Shown here one piece after another: positions 13,500 through 27,185 of a stretch of 64,000 nucleotides of DNA. Source of the stretch: Sphagnum compactum (Eukaryota > Bryophyta > Sphagnopsida > Sphagnales); contig OZ234493.1 of assembly GCA_965153455.1 (NCBI GenBank), positions 1,674,001 to 1,738,000 on the forward strand. Direction: 5' to 3'. Both the position numbers and the translations under genes were made by a program. Position 1 is the stretch's first letter. Each line of letters opens with the position of its first letter. Below the pieces are notes generated by a model. The model was given only the letters and a program-made list of their open reading frames with translations. It made no database searches and was not told the origin of the DNA.

Positions 13500-13800
13500 A
13501 AGACAGAGCGCAGAAGAGCTTCACGGCCCTGCCTGCTGCGTCCAGGCCACTGTGCAGGCAGCAAGCAGCCGCGTTGCAGACGGGCGGACGGGCGGGCGGG
13601 CGGGCGGGCGGGCGGGCAGGCAAACAGGCACGCAACGCAACTCCTCGTCTCTCCTCGTCTCGTCTCGTCTCGTCTCCAACGGCGCCCGTCAGTGGGATCG
13701 AACGGCCGTGCTCCCGCCTCCCAGGGCCCCGCCTCTTCCCATGCCTCCGGTCACCGGGTACGGGATCGCGGGCTGACGTCACCCGGTAAAGGAGGATAAG
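13500..13800. promoter_or_regulatory. GC/CpG-rich block upstream of the invertase
   Basis: An abrupt GC- and CpG-rich island in an otherwise AT-rich window. It includes (CGGG)n at about 13581-13617 and (CGTCT)n at about 13646-13676. It then passes sharply into A/T-rich DNA after about 13.85 kb. Its position just upstream of the TATA candidate suggests the invertase promoter region. Reading frames across it are repeat artefacts rich in Arg, Gly and Pro. Confidence 0.55.
13581..13617. repeat. (CGGG)n microsatellite
   Basis: About eight tandem CGGG/GGGC units, with one CGGA variant. G-runs spaced by single cytosines could form a G-quadruplex on the plus strand. Confidence 0.9.
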
Positions 13801-14660
13801 ACAGAATCATCAGCATGACAGTCTGTGTGTGTCTTGAGGCGGGGCATTTTTTTAATTAATTACTTAATTATATTACATTATATTATATTATTGAGGGTTT
13901 TTTTGTTTTGGGGGGGGGGGGGGGGTTTCAGGGTGGGTCTTTTAGGTCAAAAAAGTAAGCTCTGGGTTTAATGTGTAAGGCAATGTCCGGGTACATGACC
14001 AGACGGAATGGCCTACCATGAGGGGCATCATCATAGGCCATTAAAAACTTCATTAATTCATTCAATTAAATTTGTAGAAAATTGAAGAACCTTAGGAACA
14101 TATCCTATACGTCGGAATAGGATAGGTATTCATATCCGAGATTTCATGACAAGTTATCACCGGTTATTGTTGCCGGATCTTGCCTTGGAACGGAAGAACC
14201 GAAATAAACCATCCCTTAGGTGTCGGGAAATTATTATTGCGGTTTTGAACATGCCCTCGAAATTTTCCCATTTACCCTTTACGGGTTAAAAATTTGATAT
14301 CTGATTAATAAATTTTTTTCAAAAAAATTATCCCGGTCATTGAGAAAGAGGGTGAGGGTAGCATCGGAGTAAAGGCTGGTGTACCAAGGCCCGTACCTTA
14401 CATATAAGGACCGTATCTAGGGATACATAACAAAGGAAGGACTGACCTTTTGAAAGGATCGACCTTTCCCTTGGATTTATAATATTTTGTGTTTTGTTTT
14501 GGGCCCTTGTCAAACTCGCATTATTCTCGTGGTGCTCTAATAAATGAATCATGGTAACGGCGGCTTTATGAATGCATCAAACCCTAAGCTTCCCTAAGCT
14601 TTGGGTGTTGACCACTCGACTTGATGTAGATACGATTTTGGACGTCATTTTTGGTGCAAA

Positions 14661-14817
14661 CAAGATTGTAAGTTTGAAGTCAAATAAGACAGTGTGTAAT
14701 TTTCTTAAACAAGATTGGACATTGGAGTCAAAAAAGACATGTGTAATTTCCTAAACAAGTTTGGACATTGGAGTCAAAAAAGACGTGTTTTCCTAAACAA
14801 GATTGTAAGTTGGATTG
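14661..14817. repeat. Tandem repeat, about 3.5 copies of 42-49 bp
   Basis: Units starting CAAGATTGKAMRTTGGAGTC begin at 14661, 14710, 14756 and 14798. Each contains an AGTCAAAWAAGAC core and ends in CTTAAA/CCTAAA. Unit length falls from 49 to 46 to 42 bp through small deletions. Confidence 0.85.
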
Positions 14818-17527
14818 ATATAACACCTTAAAATCATCGTATTTTTTATTATCAAACTTACATTTGAAACTTACAATACTCATTGTAAGTAAGTGGTACT
14901 TTGTTTGTTGCAAGGTGGGTATGAGTTAAAGATGAACATACACACATAGCGACCGGGGTTGGATGGTTTGCATTTTGATTCTCAACCCGTTTTTGTTAGA
15001 AACTATATAAAACTATTATGGTACCCATTGGCACACCTCATGTCGAGTGCCTACAATAATTCCAATACCCACCCATTCCTCATGCCTTGAGATCTTGGAA
15101 GATAAATAATAGGTGTATGTTTTCCTTGGTTGTTCAAGGTTCAACAACCATGAACAAAGTTGCTTATCAATTAAACAAATTGGTTTGGTGGCATATAGAG
15201 AGAAGCCCATTGGCCTTTCGTGGTTGTTTTGATTATGTCTAACGTTGTGTTCTTGTTACAAAATATAATCACAATTTATAATTTAATTTTTTCATTGATT
15301 GGGTCATACAATGTATAACAAACATTGTAACATAATAATAAGTTGAAGTTTTAATTGCTTTTTTTGGGGGGGTGAATTCATTGTAGGTTTATCACAACAA
15401 TTTCATGAGCATATTTCACCATCTATGTATCATTATTCATCATTTCAATCAACATTTTTTCACTTTACGGGGAAAAAGAATTTTAAAAAAAAGAAGGAAA
15501 AGGGTTTAAGGTTTAGGGCGTAGTTGGAACATCCATTCGCATAATGAGGCTAAGAATTGGCGTATTGTGCTAGGCATGGCTATATGTTGCACGGAATCGT
15601 CAACCTTATCACTTATCTTTGGTGTTCAGAAATCCAGATAAGATACCATAATGAAAAAAGCACACGGAATATGTCTTCTTGTACAATGATAATATTAAAA
15701 GACACATAGTTCTGCCCATTTTCCAAAATGCCCGGTCCTTTATTATCTAAGGGCCTTACTTAGTTAGCATCACGGCCAAGGTTTCTTATACACCGAAAAG
15801 AAACTCCTCCAATTTTGTTAGTATACTTAGAGGGTTCATTAATCGGCGTAACTCGAGTTACATCCATAAAGAGTGGTGGGATTTTTTTATTTTTTAAAAT
15901 TCATCTTCCCTCCCTTTTTCTTTTTTTCGCTCCATGATATCTAGCAAGTACCCTCTAGATATCACTAAAATAATTTTAATTTCTTAATTTTTGGGGCAAT
16001 ATTTATCACATTTAAATTTTATTAATTTTTTCCCTCCCTCACCCAACAAATAGTAAATATTGGAATATATATATAGGTGAAATATTTTAAATGTCACACA
16101 TGAACCAAACATTGTGGTTGGCCAAGAAATGAAACTAAATTCAATAATTGTCGTTCAGCTAAGAATTTGTATCTATTGTTGCCCATAACATGCATTTTGA
16201 TGGGGCAAAGAAAGAAAAGAAAATTCTTGCCTATCAAATGAAAAGCACTTCTAAAAAAAAAATGTTGTCACCGTGAAAAGCACCCCCCCCAAAAAAAAAA
16301 GCTTTTCTCATGAAAGGCAAGAAAAAAAAAATTGCTATCACATGAAATTGCAATGTACATAAATTTGGCAAGAAAGCTACAATATATGCACAATAGGAAA
16401 AGAGAATTGGCTCAAGGAAGCATTCAATAACACATCTTTGGACATCCTATAAATAAAATGAGAAAATTTTTATGCATCATGAAATTGCGAGATGCAAACT
16501 TTTAATTATTTTGCATGTAGTGATAAAATGTTTTGATTCAATTCAACAAACTCAACCAATTAATTAAAATTGACATGGTTGACATTTTTATCATTGGTTG
16601 GTGCCTTTGTCAAACATCCATTTTCACTACTAAAGAAAAAAATTTAAAATCCAAATAAATTTTGCACATGGCACTAAGTAAGACCTTTCACCCTTTCATC
16701 ATCATTATTATTATTTTAAAAGGTTTTTTAAGATGGTACAAATGAGATTATAATATGGTTAAGGGAACTAAAATTGTTCCTTACAATATTAAAACATACA
16801 TATGTATTTACATTGTTACAAATGAATCTAAACAATTTTAATTTTGCATATGTTGTGATCCATAATAGCAAATCTGAATCATCAATCTCTCTTTTTTTTC
16901 GCTTATGAAATTTTTATTTTAATTTTAAAAATCTCGTGATGGTGTGTTAACATTGGACAAATACAACAATGATGGATATGTATTTGTTTGTGAAAAGATA
17001 AAGATTTGTCTCTTGAAGAAGCTCTACATTTTGTAGTGCTTTTTATTAAAATCATTTTTGAATTCAATTCTTGTGATTTTTATTTATTTTTTATATTAAG
17101 AACTGTCAAGTTTCAAGATAGAACTCCGAGTTCTTTGTTGGTTTTTTTTCTTTTTTTAAATCAGTTTTTTACCTTTATTTTTTACTTTTTATTTTTTTGC
17201 ATCAGAGCTAGGGCTGGGTCTTTCAAATTTTTGCCTCCATGGATTATATATATACCCCTTATATACCCGGCCTTACATCGGACGGAGGTTTGGCCCGGAA
17301 TCAAAGAACCGCCCAACTCTCGTATAAACCCTAAACCCCCTGGTCAGCCCCCTAAAGGAAAAATAATGTGAAACCAACCGTAGGGCTAAAGTTTGCAAAA
17401 ATAATTTGACTTTTGAACGGAAGATGGTTTCAAGTTTTGCTGACTTTGAACCCAAGACCCACCCAAAGTTTTCAAGGTCCTAGTTTTGCACCAATTCATT
17501 GTCCGTTACGTCAACACTTTGTCACCG

Positions 17528-17547
17528 CCCTAAACCCTAAACCCTAA
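17528..17547. repeat. Interstitial telomere-like repeat
   Basis: The sequence CCCTAAACCCTAAACCCTAA is almost three units of the plant-type telomere heptamer CCCTAAA. It sits about 40 bp from an 18-nt poly-G tract. The length is too short for a telomere. It could be a telobox or a repair-inserted remnant. Confidence 0.85.
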
Positions 17548-17584
17548 TGGTGGAACCGGATTTTTTTTTTTGTTTTTTTTTTCA

Positions 17585-17602
17585 GGGGGGGGGGGGGGGG
17601 GG
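17585..17602. repeat. Poly-G homopolymer
   Basis: Eighteen consecutive G after a T-rich run. A similar T-run followed by poly-G occurs at 13910-13925, and a C-run follows T-rich sequence at 26113-26127. Long G homopolymers of this kind are also prone to sequencing or assembly length error. Confidence 0.9.
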
Positions 17603-18383
17603 AGAAGGGGAGGGTGTAGTTGCTTCTAAACATTAGAAATTCCTGTTCTAAAACCAAACCAGGAATTGCAAGTCTAAATACAAACATCACTTGGGTTAAA
17701 TATAGCCACCTTTACTCAAGAATTTGAGGTTATTAGGTTACCCGTGTGGTTACGTACCTTACCTTTCATCTTAGGCATCTTGTGTGGTTTGTTTTCATGA
17801 AATCCAAAGGGCATTATTCTTTTTCCACCAATGGATGATTTTCTCCTCTTCTGGAGTACATGGAATTATATATTGTTGGCTTATTTTTTGCTTATTTTTT
17901 GTTTTTCTTTTGTTCCGGATCGTTGCCGAAGTTGATGACCATATTTCATTCACACACACCCACCCACAACAAAAAGGAGCAAAATGACACCTGATACCTA
18001 AGCCACACGGACTGGGATGTCCGTCCGTCCTCTAGTTGCTATAAAGCACACGACAAATAAACTCCAATCTGGCCACTTGCACAGGCAAAGGGTATATTAT
18101 ATGATCTATTAGCGGAAGTTGCATGCGGAAGTTGCATGCTTCATTGGTTTGTTTGTTTCTTTGACGTCGTAATTTTTTCTCTTTGCACGAAATGTGATTT
18201 TGGCATACTCTCGAGCGGAGCCGGCCAACCTGATCTTCAGCATGTCAACCCTTCCTTCGATGCAAAAAAAAATTATAAAGTCGTCTTAGACTGGTTGGTT
18301 CTTACCAAGACCGAGACCCCAATACCCCTAATACCCCAATACCCCTAATGACTCAATGGTCAACGAGGCCGGGGACAATTTGA

Positions 18384-18551
18384 CCCAACAAAAATTGGCC
18401 GCAAATGGGCGGAGTGAGTGAGGGAGTGAGTAGTAATAAGTTTATTGAATCTCCATGTGGGCAACCCAACAAAAATTGGCCAAAAATGGGCGTTCGATCG
18501 AGGGAGTGAGTGAGTGAGTAGTAATCGGTTTATTGAATCTCCATGTGGGCG
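18384..18551. repeat. Tandem duplication, ~81 bp x 2
   Basis: Copies begin with CCCAACAAAAATTGGCC at about 18384 and 18465. Both continue with AAATGGGCG, a run of GAGT/GAGTGAGT units, AGTAGTAATMRGTTTATTG and AATCTCCATGTGGGC. Confidence 0.9.
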
Positions 18552-18585
18552 GCGGCCAGAGTGAACCAAGCACCGACCTTACCCC

Positions 18586-18614
18586 ATAGCTAACCACGAT
18601 GGTTGGTTAGCTAT
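18586..18614. repeat. Perfect 11-bp inverted repeat with 7-nt loop
   Basis: Arms ATAGCTAACCA (18586-18596) and TGGTTAGCTAT (18604-18614). The following 130 bp are also rich in TACCTAG/CTAGGTA and ACCAACC motifs, suggesting a locally repeated short motif family. Confidence 0.85.
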
Positions 18615-21600
18615 GTACCAACCATCCATGCAACTACCTAGCTAGTAGGCACCAACCAATTGCCTTAACCTACTTACCGACCTTCATAGTAATCCCTTAC
18701 ATTCTTACCTAGTTGCCTATGTTAACCCACTTACATAGTTACCTAGGTAGGTAGTGTGAGAAGGACGTAGGAGGGTTTAGACCAAAGGTTAAACAAAGTG
18801 GATCCTAGGTTAACCAAAGTGGAACCATCGCAACTCAGTTGTGGTTCATCCATAACTAGGGGTTCACGGTGAACCCACATAATCCCATAATGCACCTGAA
18901 CTAACTTTGTTAAGTATGTTTTAAATCCCATAATGCACTTTTAAATTTCTGCCTTTGTTATTTGACCAACCATTCCGATGCAGAATGGCCTTATACTCTA
19001 TACCCTAACTTTCGATAATCTACGGTGCAAATGTTTCCAAAAGCAAGATCTTGTCTCAAATCGAAGACTTGAGCCTAAAAACAAACTACTTTCCGCAAAA
19101 CTCCCCTTGACCCATAGTCTGGGTTAATCAAACAGAATGACCCAGGTCCAGCTCGCATTGTGTCTACTAGGGATTATTCCAGACCGTAGCTCGTATCTCC
19201 ACTTATTTATTCATGGTAGTTTTATTTAATCCGCTTGGGTAAAACTACCCATTACCGAACACGTACCTATCATTGAACACTTTCCAATATTTTTTTCTCA
19301 ATTTCTTAACCAAATTGAGCAATTCTTGTTCCGTTGGACACCCACACTCAAGAGCTACAAATGTTCTTTGAACTCCACGACCAATAGACCACCATCCATC
19401 CAACCGGTGTAGGAAAAGCCGGACAAAGGTTAATAAGAATAAGACCCCAAACCGGTTAGGATAGCAGAGTTGGTGGGGGTCCCCAAGGAGGAACAACGGT
19501 CAAGAAGATCACTTGTGTGGATTTGTTTGAGCACGTTTGGGATTTGTTATTATCCGACAGTTTGCAAAATAATGGGCCTAGCCGCTTTACATATACTTGC
19601 AAATTGAAGCGAGAGCTTGGAATTGGAGTGTGACGACTACACTCGTGTTTCGGAAAACACCACAAGCCCATGCAAAAAAAATAAAAAATAAATCGTTCAT
19701 GTACGACTCTTCAAGTAGTCGTCGTTGACCTAAATTCTAAGGGTCCAACCACAAATTGTTAAACACCCCTCCGGCCCCCTCTCCCACCCCCAATCAAACT
19801 TTGCGGTCGGTCGGTCGTCATGTTATCTTTTCCATTTGGAAATGTAGATGCCATTACTCCAAAGGGGTGGGGAGCTTCATCCACTTGCCGTTTGAAATTT
19901 CATCCACTTACCTCCCCATAGGGTTAAGGCCCCACTACTGTCAGGACATTACGCCCGGAACCTCGGGCTCTGCCTCGACTCCCAGGGCGTAATGCCCTGA
20001 CTCGGGTCCTTACCCTACACTTCCATACTAGGGATAGGTGTACCGGCCTCAGACCCTAAACCTCGGTTTCACACCCACTAACTAAGTGGGATAATGGGTA
20101 ACCATGATTAGCGGAAACTCATCATCCAGGATAAGTTAGCCAATGTGGTGGTGCGGTCACGTGCCCGGCGCGAAAAGCTGAGATTTGATTGGGCAGCTGT
20201 GCCAGGAAATTTGGTTGCCCCTGTCATGGCAACAAAAAGTATGTTTGGCCCTTTTTGGCACTTTACAGGTGGGCCTTCCTTTTCTTTAATTTTATTTTTT
20301 AATAATTTTTTTAATCAATTCCAATTTACGTAGGCCTAACTATATTTACGATCCTGGTATTTTTTTTGTATTTACACTTACCCGGCTGATATATTAAAAT
20401 ATACCCACCCCACACCAGTCTAAACCAGTGTTGCACAGAACCATCACAGTCTTTGCGTACTTCAATATCCTTAAAGAACCGACGGTTTTCATCGAAGAAG
20501 AACCGACGACAACGAGTCGGCAAATTTATGGCCGGTTACTTGATATTTTTCAGCGATTCTTTTGGAGAACCGTGGTTATTATTACCAGAACTGCGTCCGT
20601 GGTTCGTTTGAGAACCGGGGTTCTGACTCTTCAGAACCGCCCTGATAACCTTAAGGGGTCCGTTCCCCGTTTCTAATAACCGCCTAACATGGGTCTGGAC
20701 ATTGAGAATGCGCATTCCCTAACAAATTATGACCATTCCCTCTGCGGTGACGAATTCATCCAATAATATACATGAATTCATCCAATATGATACAATTTGA
20801 TGCATCCGTCAAATTGTTTGTGCAACCTTTTATGAACTTCTTTGGGCCACTAGAGTTTATCCATAAAACTTGGGGTGAAATCAAAAGTCAGGATGAAAAC
20901 TATAGAGAGAGGGGGGGGGAAAAAAAAGAGGGAATCAAACTCCTCACAGGAGTTTCACCCTGAGTTTTGTGATTTGTCTTAACTTGGCCTTCACTGCTCC
21001 TAATTTTCTTCACCAAACCAAGTCTTACTAGTTTGAACCCCGTGCCTAATGCACAGGTGTGTTATTTCAACAATGTTTGGTTCATGTTTTAGTTTTTTTT
21101 TTTAACTTTTATCTTTTTTTTCTTTTTTTTAATGTGTTTTCTGTTTTTATTATTATTTTTTATAATAAAAATAAAGTGTTTCTTTTTCACTTTTGTATTT
21201 TTGTTTATTTGGATGCAAGTTTGAAGTTTGGAGAAAGAAGACACACCCCCATTCTTTTTCAAGTAGGGTTTTTCTTCATTATTATAAGTTTTATTTTTTC
21301 TTATTTTCTACTCTTTATTTGGTTTCTTCTTTTTTGTAATTTTTTTCTTTTAAAATGATTTTACTGTATTTCCCTTTCCTTGTTTCATTTGTTCCCATTC
21401 CTTTTTTATAGTATTTGTGTTTTTACCTAGTAGGTAATAAGAATACAAATCTTTCAGATCCTGTGAATTGATACACCATTTTTATTAAACACGCCCAGTT
21501 TCACCCACAATTTGGTGTGGCTACATGCAAATTCAGGATGAACCAGGGATTAGAGGGTCAAACTAAGGCCGAAAGACAAGGTAACTTCACGAATCCTTAT

Positions 21601-23270
21601 TATATGGGTTATGACACACACATTGAAGGGAAGCATGAAATTCATGGCTTAGGGCAAACCAATCTGACCCTAACCCTGATTCACATTGATGCAATTAGGG
21701 TTGTGGCGCACAATTAGGGTTGTTTTTTGGGCACATTGATTGGGCTTCACATGGGTGGGGTGCTCATTCTCCCAAGAGCAAGGAGCTTGCTCATCTCCAT
21801 TTGCGTGTATGTTTTTATGTGTGTGAGTTTCTTAATTTTAAGCATGTTGAATGTCAATCTAGTAACACATGACATCAAGGTCAAGTTCGTCTTGTTGCTT
21901 TGCATCTTTTTTTTTGATCTTTGAAATCAACCTAAGCCCAACCCGATTTCAAAGTAAACACCAATGTGGTCCTAGGGTTAGAGTGTGAACCAACACTCAC
22001 GAATGGACCAATAGTTGATGGATGGTGGGTGCAAGACAAATGATAGACGATCCCCTTCAACTATGGTGTGATTAGCACATGAAAGCCTAATCGAAATTTT
22101 GTGCTTAGTATCTTCTAGACCCATATTAAGCATAGGATAAAACCCTAAGCTACTTCACCCATCATAAAGCACAAGGCAAGTGTTATCATGAACCTAATCA
22201 TGCATAGATAATGAAGTATAGGAAGGGGAGGAGGGTTCTTAGGTTTTACACCTACTTTTTAAGCATGAAAAGGATCTTACGCCTATGAGTAGGTACACAT
22301 AAGTTCCCTCCCCAATCAAAAGAAAAAGATGTAAAATCTCTCCTCTTCTCTCCGAGGGACATTCCCAAAGACAAGGTGCACTCCAAATACACTAGGAAAT
22401 TTCTCCATGTCCATAGAGTAGAATTCCTTTTAGTCATTGGGCATTGAGACAATAGCATAATAGCGCCAAAGGATTGGAGCATGTACCAAATTTTGTTTAT
22501 ATTCCTTTCTTTTGTTTCTCTTCCTTGTCTTGCAGTGAAACTAAAGATGGAATGAATCTTTTGATACTAAAGTGAAACCAAGGCATAGTCATTTGTGAAG
22601 TACCTGGAATTGGGGACCAAATAAAAGATGAGAATTTAATATAAACATGAAAAAACTCAGAGATTAGATTTGGTTTTTCTCACCTTGAAATTGGCCCTTA
22701 CAAGAGTTCTAAGCTTTGTATTACTTGCATCTTCACTGCTACTTATGTTCTTCATTAAATCACATCTTGTAAAAATCAAATCTCTTAAATTTTGTGAAGT
22801 GATGATACCCAGTTTCATTAAATGTTTGCTTGATTTCATGCACTTTCTAGTTTCACTTCAATTGGGGGATGAAAAAACATGAATTTCAGAGTCAAAGTAG
22901 GTCCCAAAGACAAGGTGACTTTATGAATATGATTAGAGAAATTTGATCAAAATGCAAAAACAATATCTTTGTGCTTTGCCCTTCAATTTGAAGTTCCTCA
23001 GACAATCAATCCCCTTCAAAAACCCAACATCTTCTTCTCATCTTGTTACCTTTCCTGGGTTTTCCATTCCCCTTTGGAAAATCTCAATACACAATGTGGT
23101 TCCTTCTTCGAATTCAAGATTCTTCAAATTTTGTTTCGTGGCATCTTTATTTTTATTTTCTTGGAGTGGACTAGGTTACCAAAGAGACCTGAGGACTATT
23201 CATGGTAATCTGCATGCTCAAGCGGGTTATCAACCAATTGTAAAGGAGCATCATCATGATGCTTACGAGT

Positions 23271-23418
23271 TATGGGACATAGAAGAATGTGAGTTATGAG
23301 GTTCAGCCAACGAATGACCTATGGGACATAGAAGAATGTGAGTTATGAGGTTCAGCCAACCAATGACCTATGGGACATAGAAGAATGTGAGTTATGAGGT
23401 TCAGCCAACCAATGACCT
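23271..23418. repeat. Tandem repeat, three copies of 49 bp
   Basis: Copies start at 23271, 23320 and 23369 with TATGGGACATAGAAGAATG, followed by TGAGTTATGAGGTTCAGCCA and AMSAATGACC. The copies are nearly identical. The period is not a multiple of three, so it does not encode a repeated peptide. Confidence 0.95.
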
Positions 23419-26400
23419 GGGACGTGCGAAAAGTTACCACGGAGGTACAAAAGTTTCAAAAGGCAACAAAATATGTAACATAAACTTGGGTGAGCTCTTA
23501 CCCAATGACATTAGCAAGACGCTATTTACAATGGGTAATGGTGTTCTATTCAAGTAATGGGTAGTTTAGGTTGCTTCCTAGGTGGGATAGATGGTCATCT
23601 TCTCCTTCAACTTTTCACTCCATTAGTTCCACTTGCAATGTGAATCAATGGTGGGGAATATGGGTTACATGCACTATGGAACATGCCCTTGTAGAACCCA
23701 TAACCACCTGATGAAATAACATTTCATCCTATCGGGCTTGCCACATTCCTTGTAAAATGGACACCAACCATTGACAAGCAAGGACCATTAATGGCTAACT
23801 TTTATGAATATTAACATCCTTTTTAGCCATTAATAGTTGGTTAATGGTAGGATATTGTTGACCCCCACCCCCACCCCCCTCCTCCTCTGCAAACTTTGCA
23901 GGGGTCAATGTTGCCAATCTAATGACCTAACCCTAAGAGAGAGTTTCATTCCCATAGCTCTGAGAAAAGTCACTTTAGGGATGCTTGGAATATTATGTCT
24001 CCACCATTTCCAACCCTCCCTTTTTCAATTTTTTTACCCTCCATTTTTCCCTCTTTTTTTGGATTTCTTTTTTTTTTTAAAAATTAAAAGCGTCATCGGA
24101 ACCAACCAACCGGTCAACCAAAGTAAAGACTAAAGACTAGTGTTGTTTGCATGGTGTTTTCTTTTTCTTTCAAAAGAAAAGATATCATATATATTAGGGT
24201 TGAGTATACGGAAAATATATGGACCCTTATTGGCACTTATCAAAATTAAATAATCAATCAAAGAATTTTACCCTAAATCATTGGTTATTCCATGAAACCA
24301 ATCCAGTTTTGGTTTTTTTTTTTAAATTTTAATTTTCAAGATCCAAAATTCAAGGTTATTAACAAAATCAGAGAACCACCCAACATTGGTAAAAGACTAA
24401 AGACACTAAAAGAGGTTCTACTCCTTCTTTATATGCACACCATGTATGTATGTAGAGTGAAAGTGGACATACATAGATCATTGGCGATTCAATTTTTTTG
24501 TTCCTTTAAAACAAAATTAGGTTGGATTGGGTTGTCGAGGGTAGGTATAGGGATGGACTTTATGCCTACTTTTAGGCATAAGGTGCCTCCTACTCCTAAA
24601 TAATAGGTGTAACATAAGTTTCTCCTTTTTTTTAAGGAGTGTTCTTCATCAACATAAAGTGCCCTCCAAATACATTAGGTAATTTCTCCAAGCCCTTTAT
24701 ATGCACCTTGTAAGAAAGAGGGGAAGAAGGCAAAAAAAAAAAAAAAAAGATCTTTGTTTAATCGTTAATATTTGAACTCTAAAGATAAGAAGGCATCTTT
24801 TCGATGAAAATTTGTCTCCCTCACATAGCATCCAACTTTATAAATTAATGTTGTAGTGTCCCCTTCAAAAATAGACAAAATTTTACTTAAAAAGTTTTTA
24901 GACCCAAAACATATTCTTTCCTTTGTCGGGCCAAGCACCCTTATAGGGGAAGGGACTATCACTTCAAGAATATTTTTGCACTAATCAATGTTATTCACAC
25001 CATGTTGTTATATGGTGTGAATATGGTTATGTGTTCACATAAGTTTTGTAAGGTGGTTTTGTTTTAACATGATTCCCTAGTTCTTCACATTGATAGATTT
25101 TATGGGTTGGTGAGGTTTAGATTTTTTCTTAGTTGGAGGAGTCGTTGGTGATGGAATTGATTGTTTTATATTGATTTGCAATGAAATAGGTTGTTTTTGG
25201 TTGAGCGTTTAGGTATTCATTGCTTTTTGTGATCATTGGTTTTGGTGGTATTTGTTGGAGTGATGAAGGAGTTTTTCAAGTTTTCAATTTGGGCAAGCAA
25301 GAATGAGTGTTGAGGTATGTAGTTTCATTTATCTTTGTTTTTGTTTTTTGATTTACCTAGTTTGAAGCTAGAAGTTTTGTATTCTACCTTAAGCCTTTAC
25401 ACAATGATCCAAAATCAACCCATGTTTGTGAACTTCTCCTTTTAATATTGCAATACACAAGAACCTCATCTTTGTGTTTTTGAAGCAAATTTTGTTTTGT
25501 TTTTTGCTTGACAGTTTACAAGGGGTGGTATACTTTCCATCAATTTGTTTTTCTTTTGTTATTTTTTGATAATTACTTAATTATTTTTGTAAATAGAGGT
25601 CCAGCTCCCCTCCATTCGGTTTCAACCACATTTGTAGACATCAAGTCTCCATTATTCTTCAAAAGATGCAAGCTTTTATAATTTTAAGTAATAACAATGG
25701 GGATGAATACAGGTTGGCTTCCACGTTGTGACAAACCTTTGGATAATTATTAGAAAAAAGATCAAACTAGTGTTATACATGTATATGGTTTTTGATAATG
25801 TAATACCTTTTTAGGTTTGACACTTGGGTGCTAAATATATATTTTCCCCCAAATCCACTTTAGTAGTAGAAATAATAGTGTATGGATTTTTTGCATAAAC
25901 GTAGGGAGCTTCTTTGGTAGGTTTTTAAAATTATGAATCTTTAGCATAATAAGCCCATTTGCGACAATTTCTATTACTTTTCTTTGTGAAATTGGGGAGA
26001 CATAATGTTCCATCAAATTATAGGATAGAAAAATGTTGTCAATTACTGGATATGTTCTTCAATGGTGGGCTAGTTTGAAGTAAGATCTTGGGTTTCTAAC
26101 AATTTTTGTATTCCCCCCCCCCCCCCCTCCTTTGTAATTTCTTTAAAGTTCAACATTTTAAACAAATAATTTTTTACAAATTTGGCATTTATAGAAATAA
26201 TTTAACTATTGTTGAACCTAAAAAGGTATTATGGTATACACATTGGGTATGTGTAATTGTATAATTTTCATTTACATCCATGTAATGTATAATTTTGGAT
26301 GTGTAAGTGTAAAAAGCTGTAAATCTGTTTCATCTTTTGAAAAATAGGATAAATGTAAGTATAAATTTTTAAAAAAAACACTTATATAGTTTTACACACC

Positions 26401-27150
26401 ATGTAAAACCATATAAAACATTATAAGCAAATAAATTATCACAACACACAATAAATTATGCATTCCATATTTTTTCTTCTTTCTTTCAAAGGTTCAAGAC
26501 AATAAATGTGGAAGTGGAGTTGGTTCAACATAATAAAAAAAGGGAAAAAAAGGGAAGGGGGCAAATGTTAGGGATGAGGAAGAGGAGGGGGGTAGGTAAG
26601 AGAAAAGAAAGGATTAGGCATGGAGGAATGATATCTTGCAAAACTTTTTTCATTGTAATCTTGTGAGCTCCCAAATGTTGCTCCCCTTTGTCTAGAGGCT
26701 TTTTGTAAGTGCAATTCGAGGTGTTGTCATCTTACAACTCTTTGTGTTGTTGAAAGTTCCAACAACTTGTTTATTTGAATTGAAAGTTTCAATGACCTAT
26801 TTCATGTGAGTTTCTTATTCCTTACTCTTTTTATTATATTTGCACCTCTTTTTCTTGTGGTTGTCTTGCAACTCTTGTCATTTTGATTGTGCAAAGCGTA
26901 AAATAAGGTTTAAGATTTAAAGTGAGTTACCCTCTGTTGATTTTTTTCAATTACAAAATTTTGCAAGTTTAAATGATGACGTTGTGATCATGTTGCAACT
27001 CCTAGCATTGTTGCAAGCTTCATTAGCAACTTGTTTCAAATGAGCTCTCATTTGTCATCTTGCTTTATACAAAAAACCATGATCACCAATAAAAAACATG
27101 AAATGCAGTACCTTCATCTTTTTGCAAACTATCATCTCCAAGGATAGTGT

Positions 27151-27185
27151 GTAGTGCAATACCCTTATGAAGGGTATTGCACTAC
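27151..27185. repeat. Perfect 16-bp hairpin with 3-nt loop
   Basis: Arms GTAGTGCAATACCCTT (27151-27166) and AAGGGTATTGCACTAC (27170-27185) are perfectly complementary around ATG. It is isolated in AT-rich DNA with no coding neighbour on either side. No T-run follows either arm directly. Confidence 0.95.

Noticed and set aside
13438-13799. Overlapping 70-116-codon frames on both strands, Arg/Gly/Ala/Pro-rich
   Set aside because: They are produced by the (CGGG)n and (CGTCT)n repeats, occur in several frames at once and lack splice or protein-family support.
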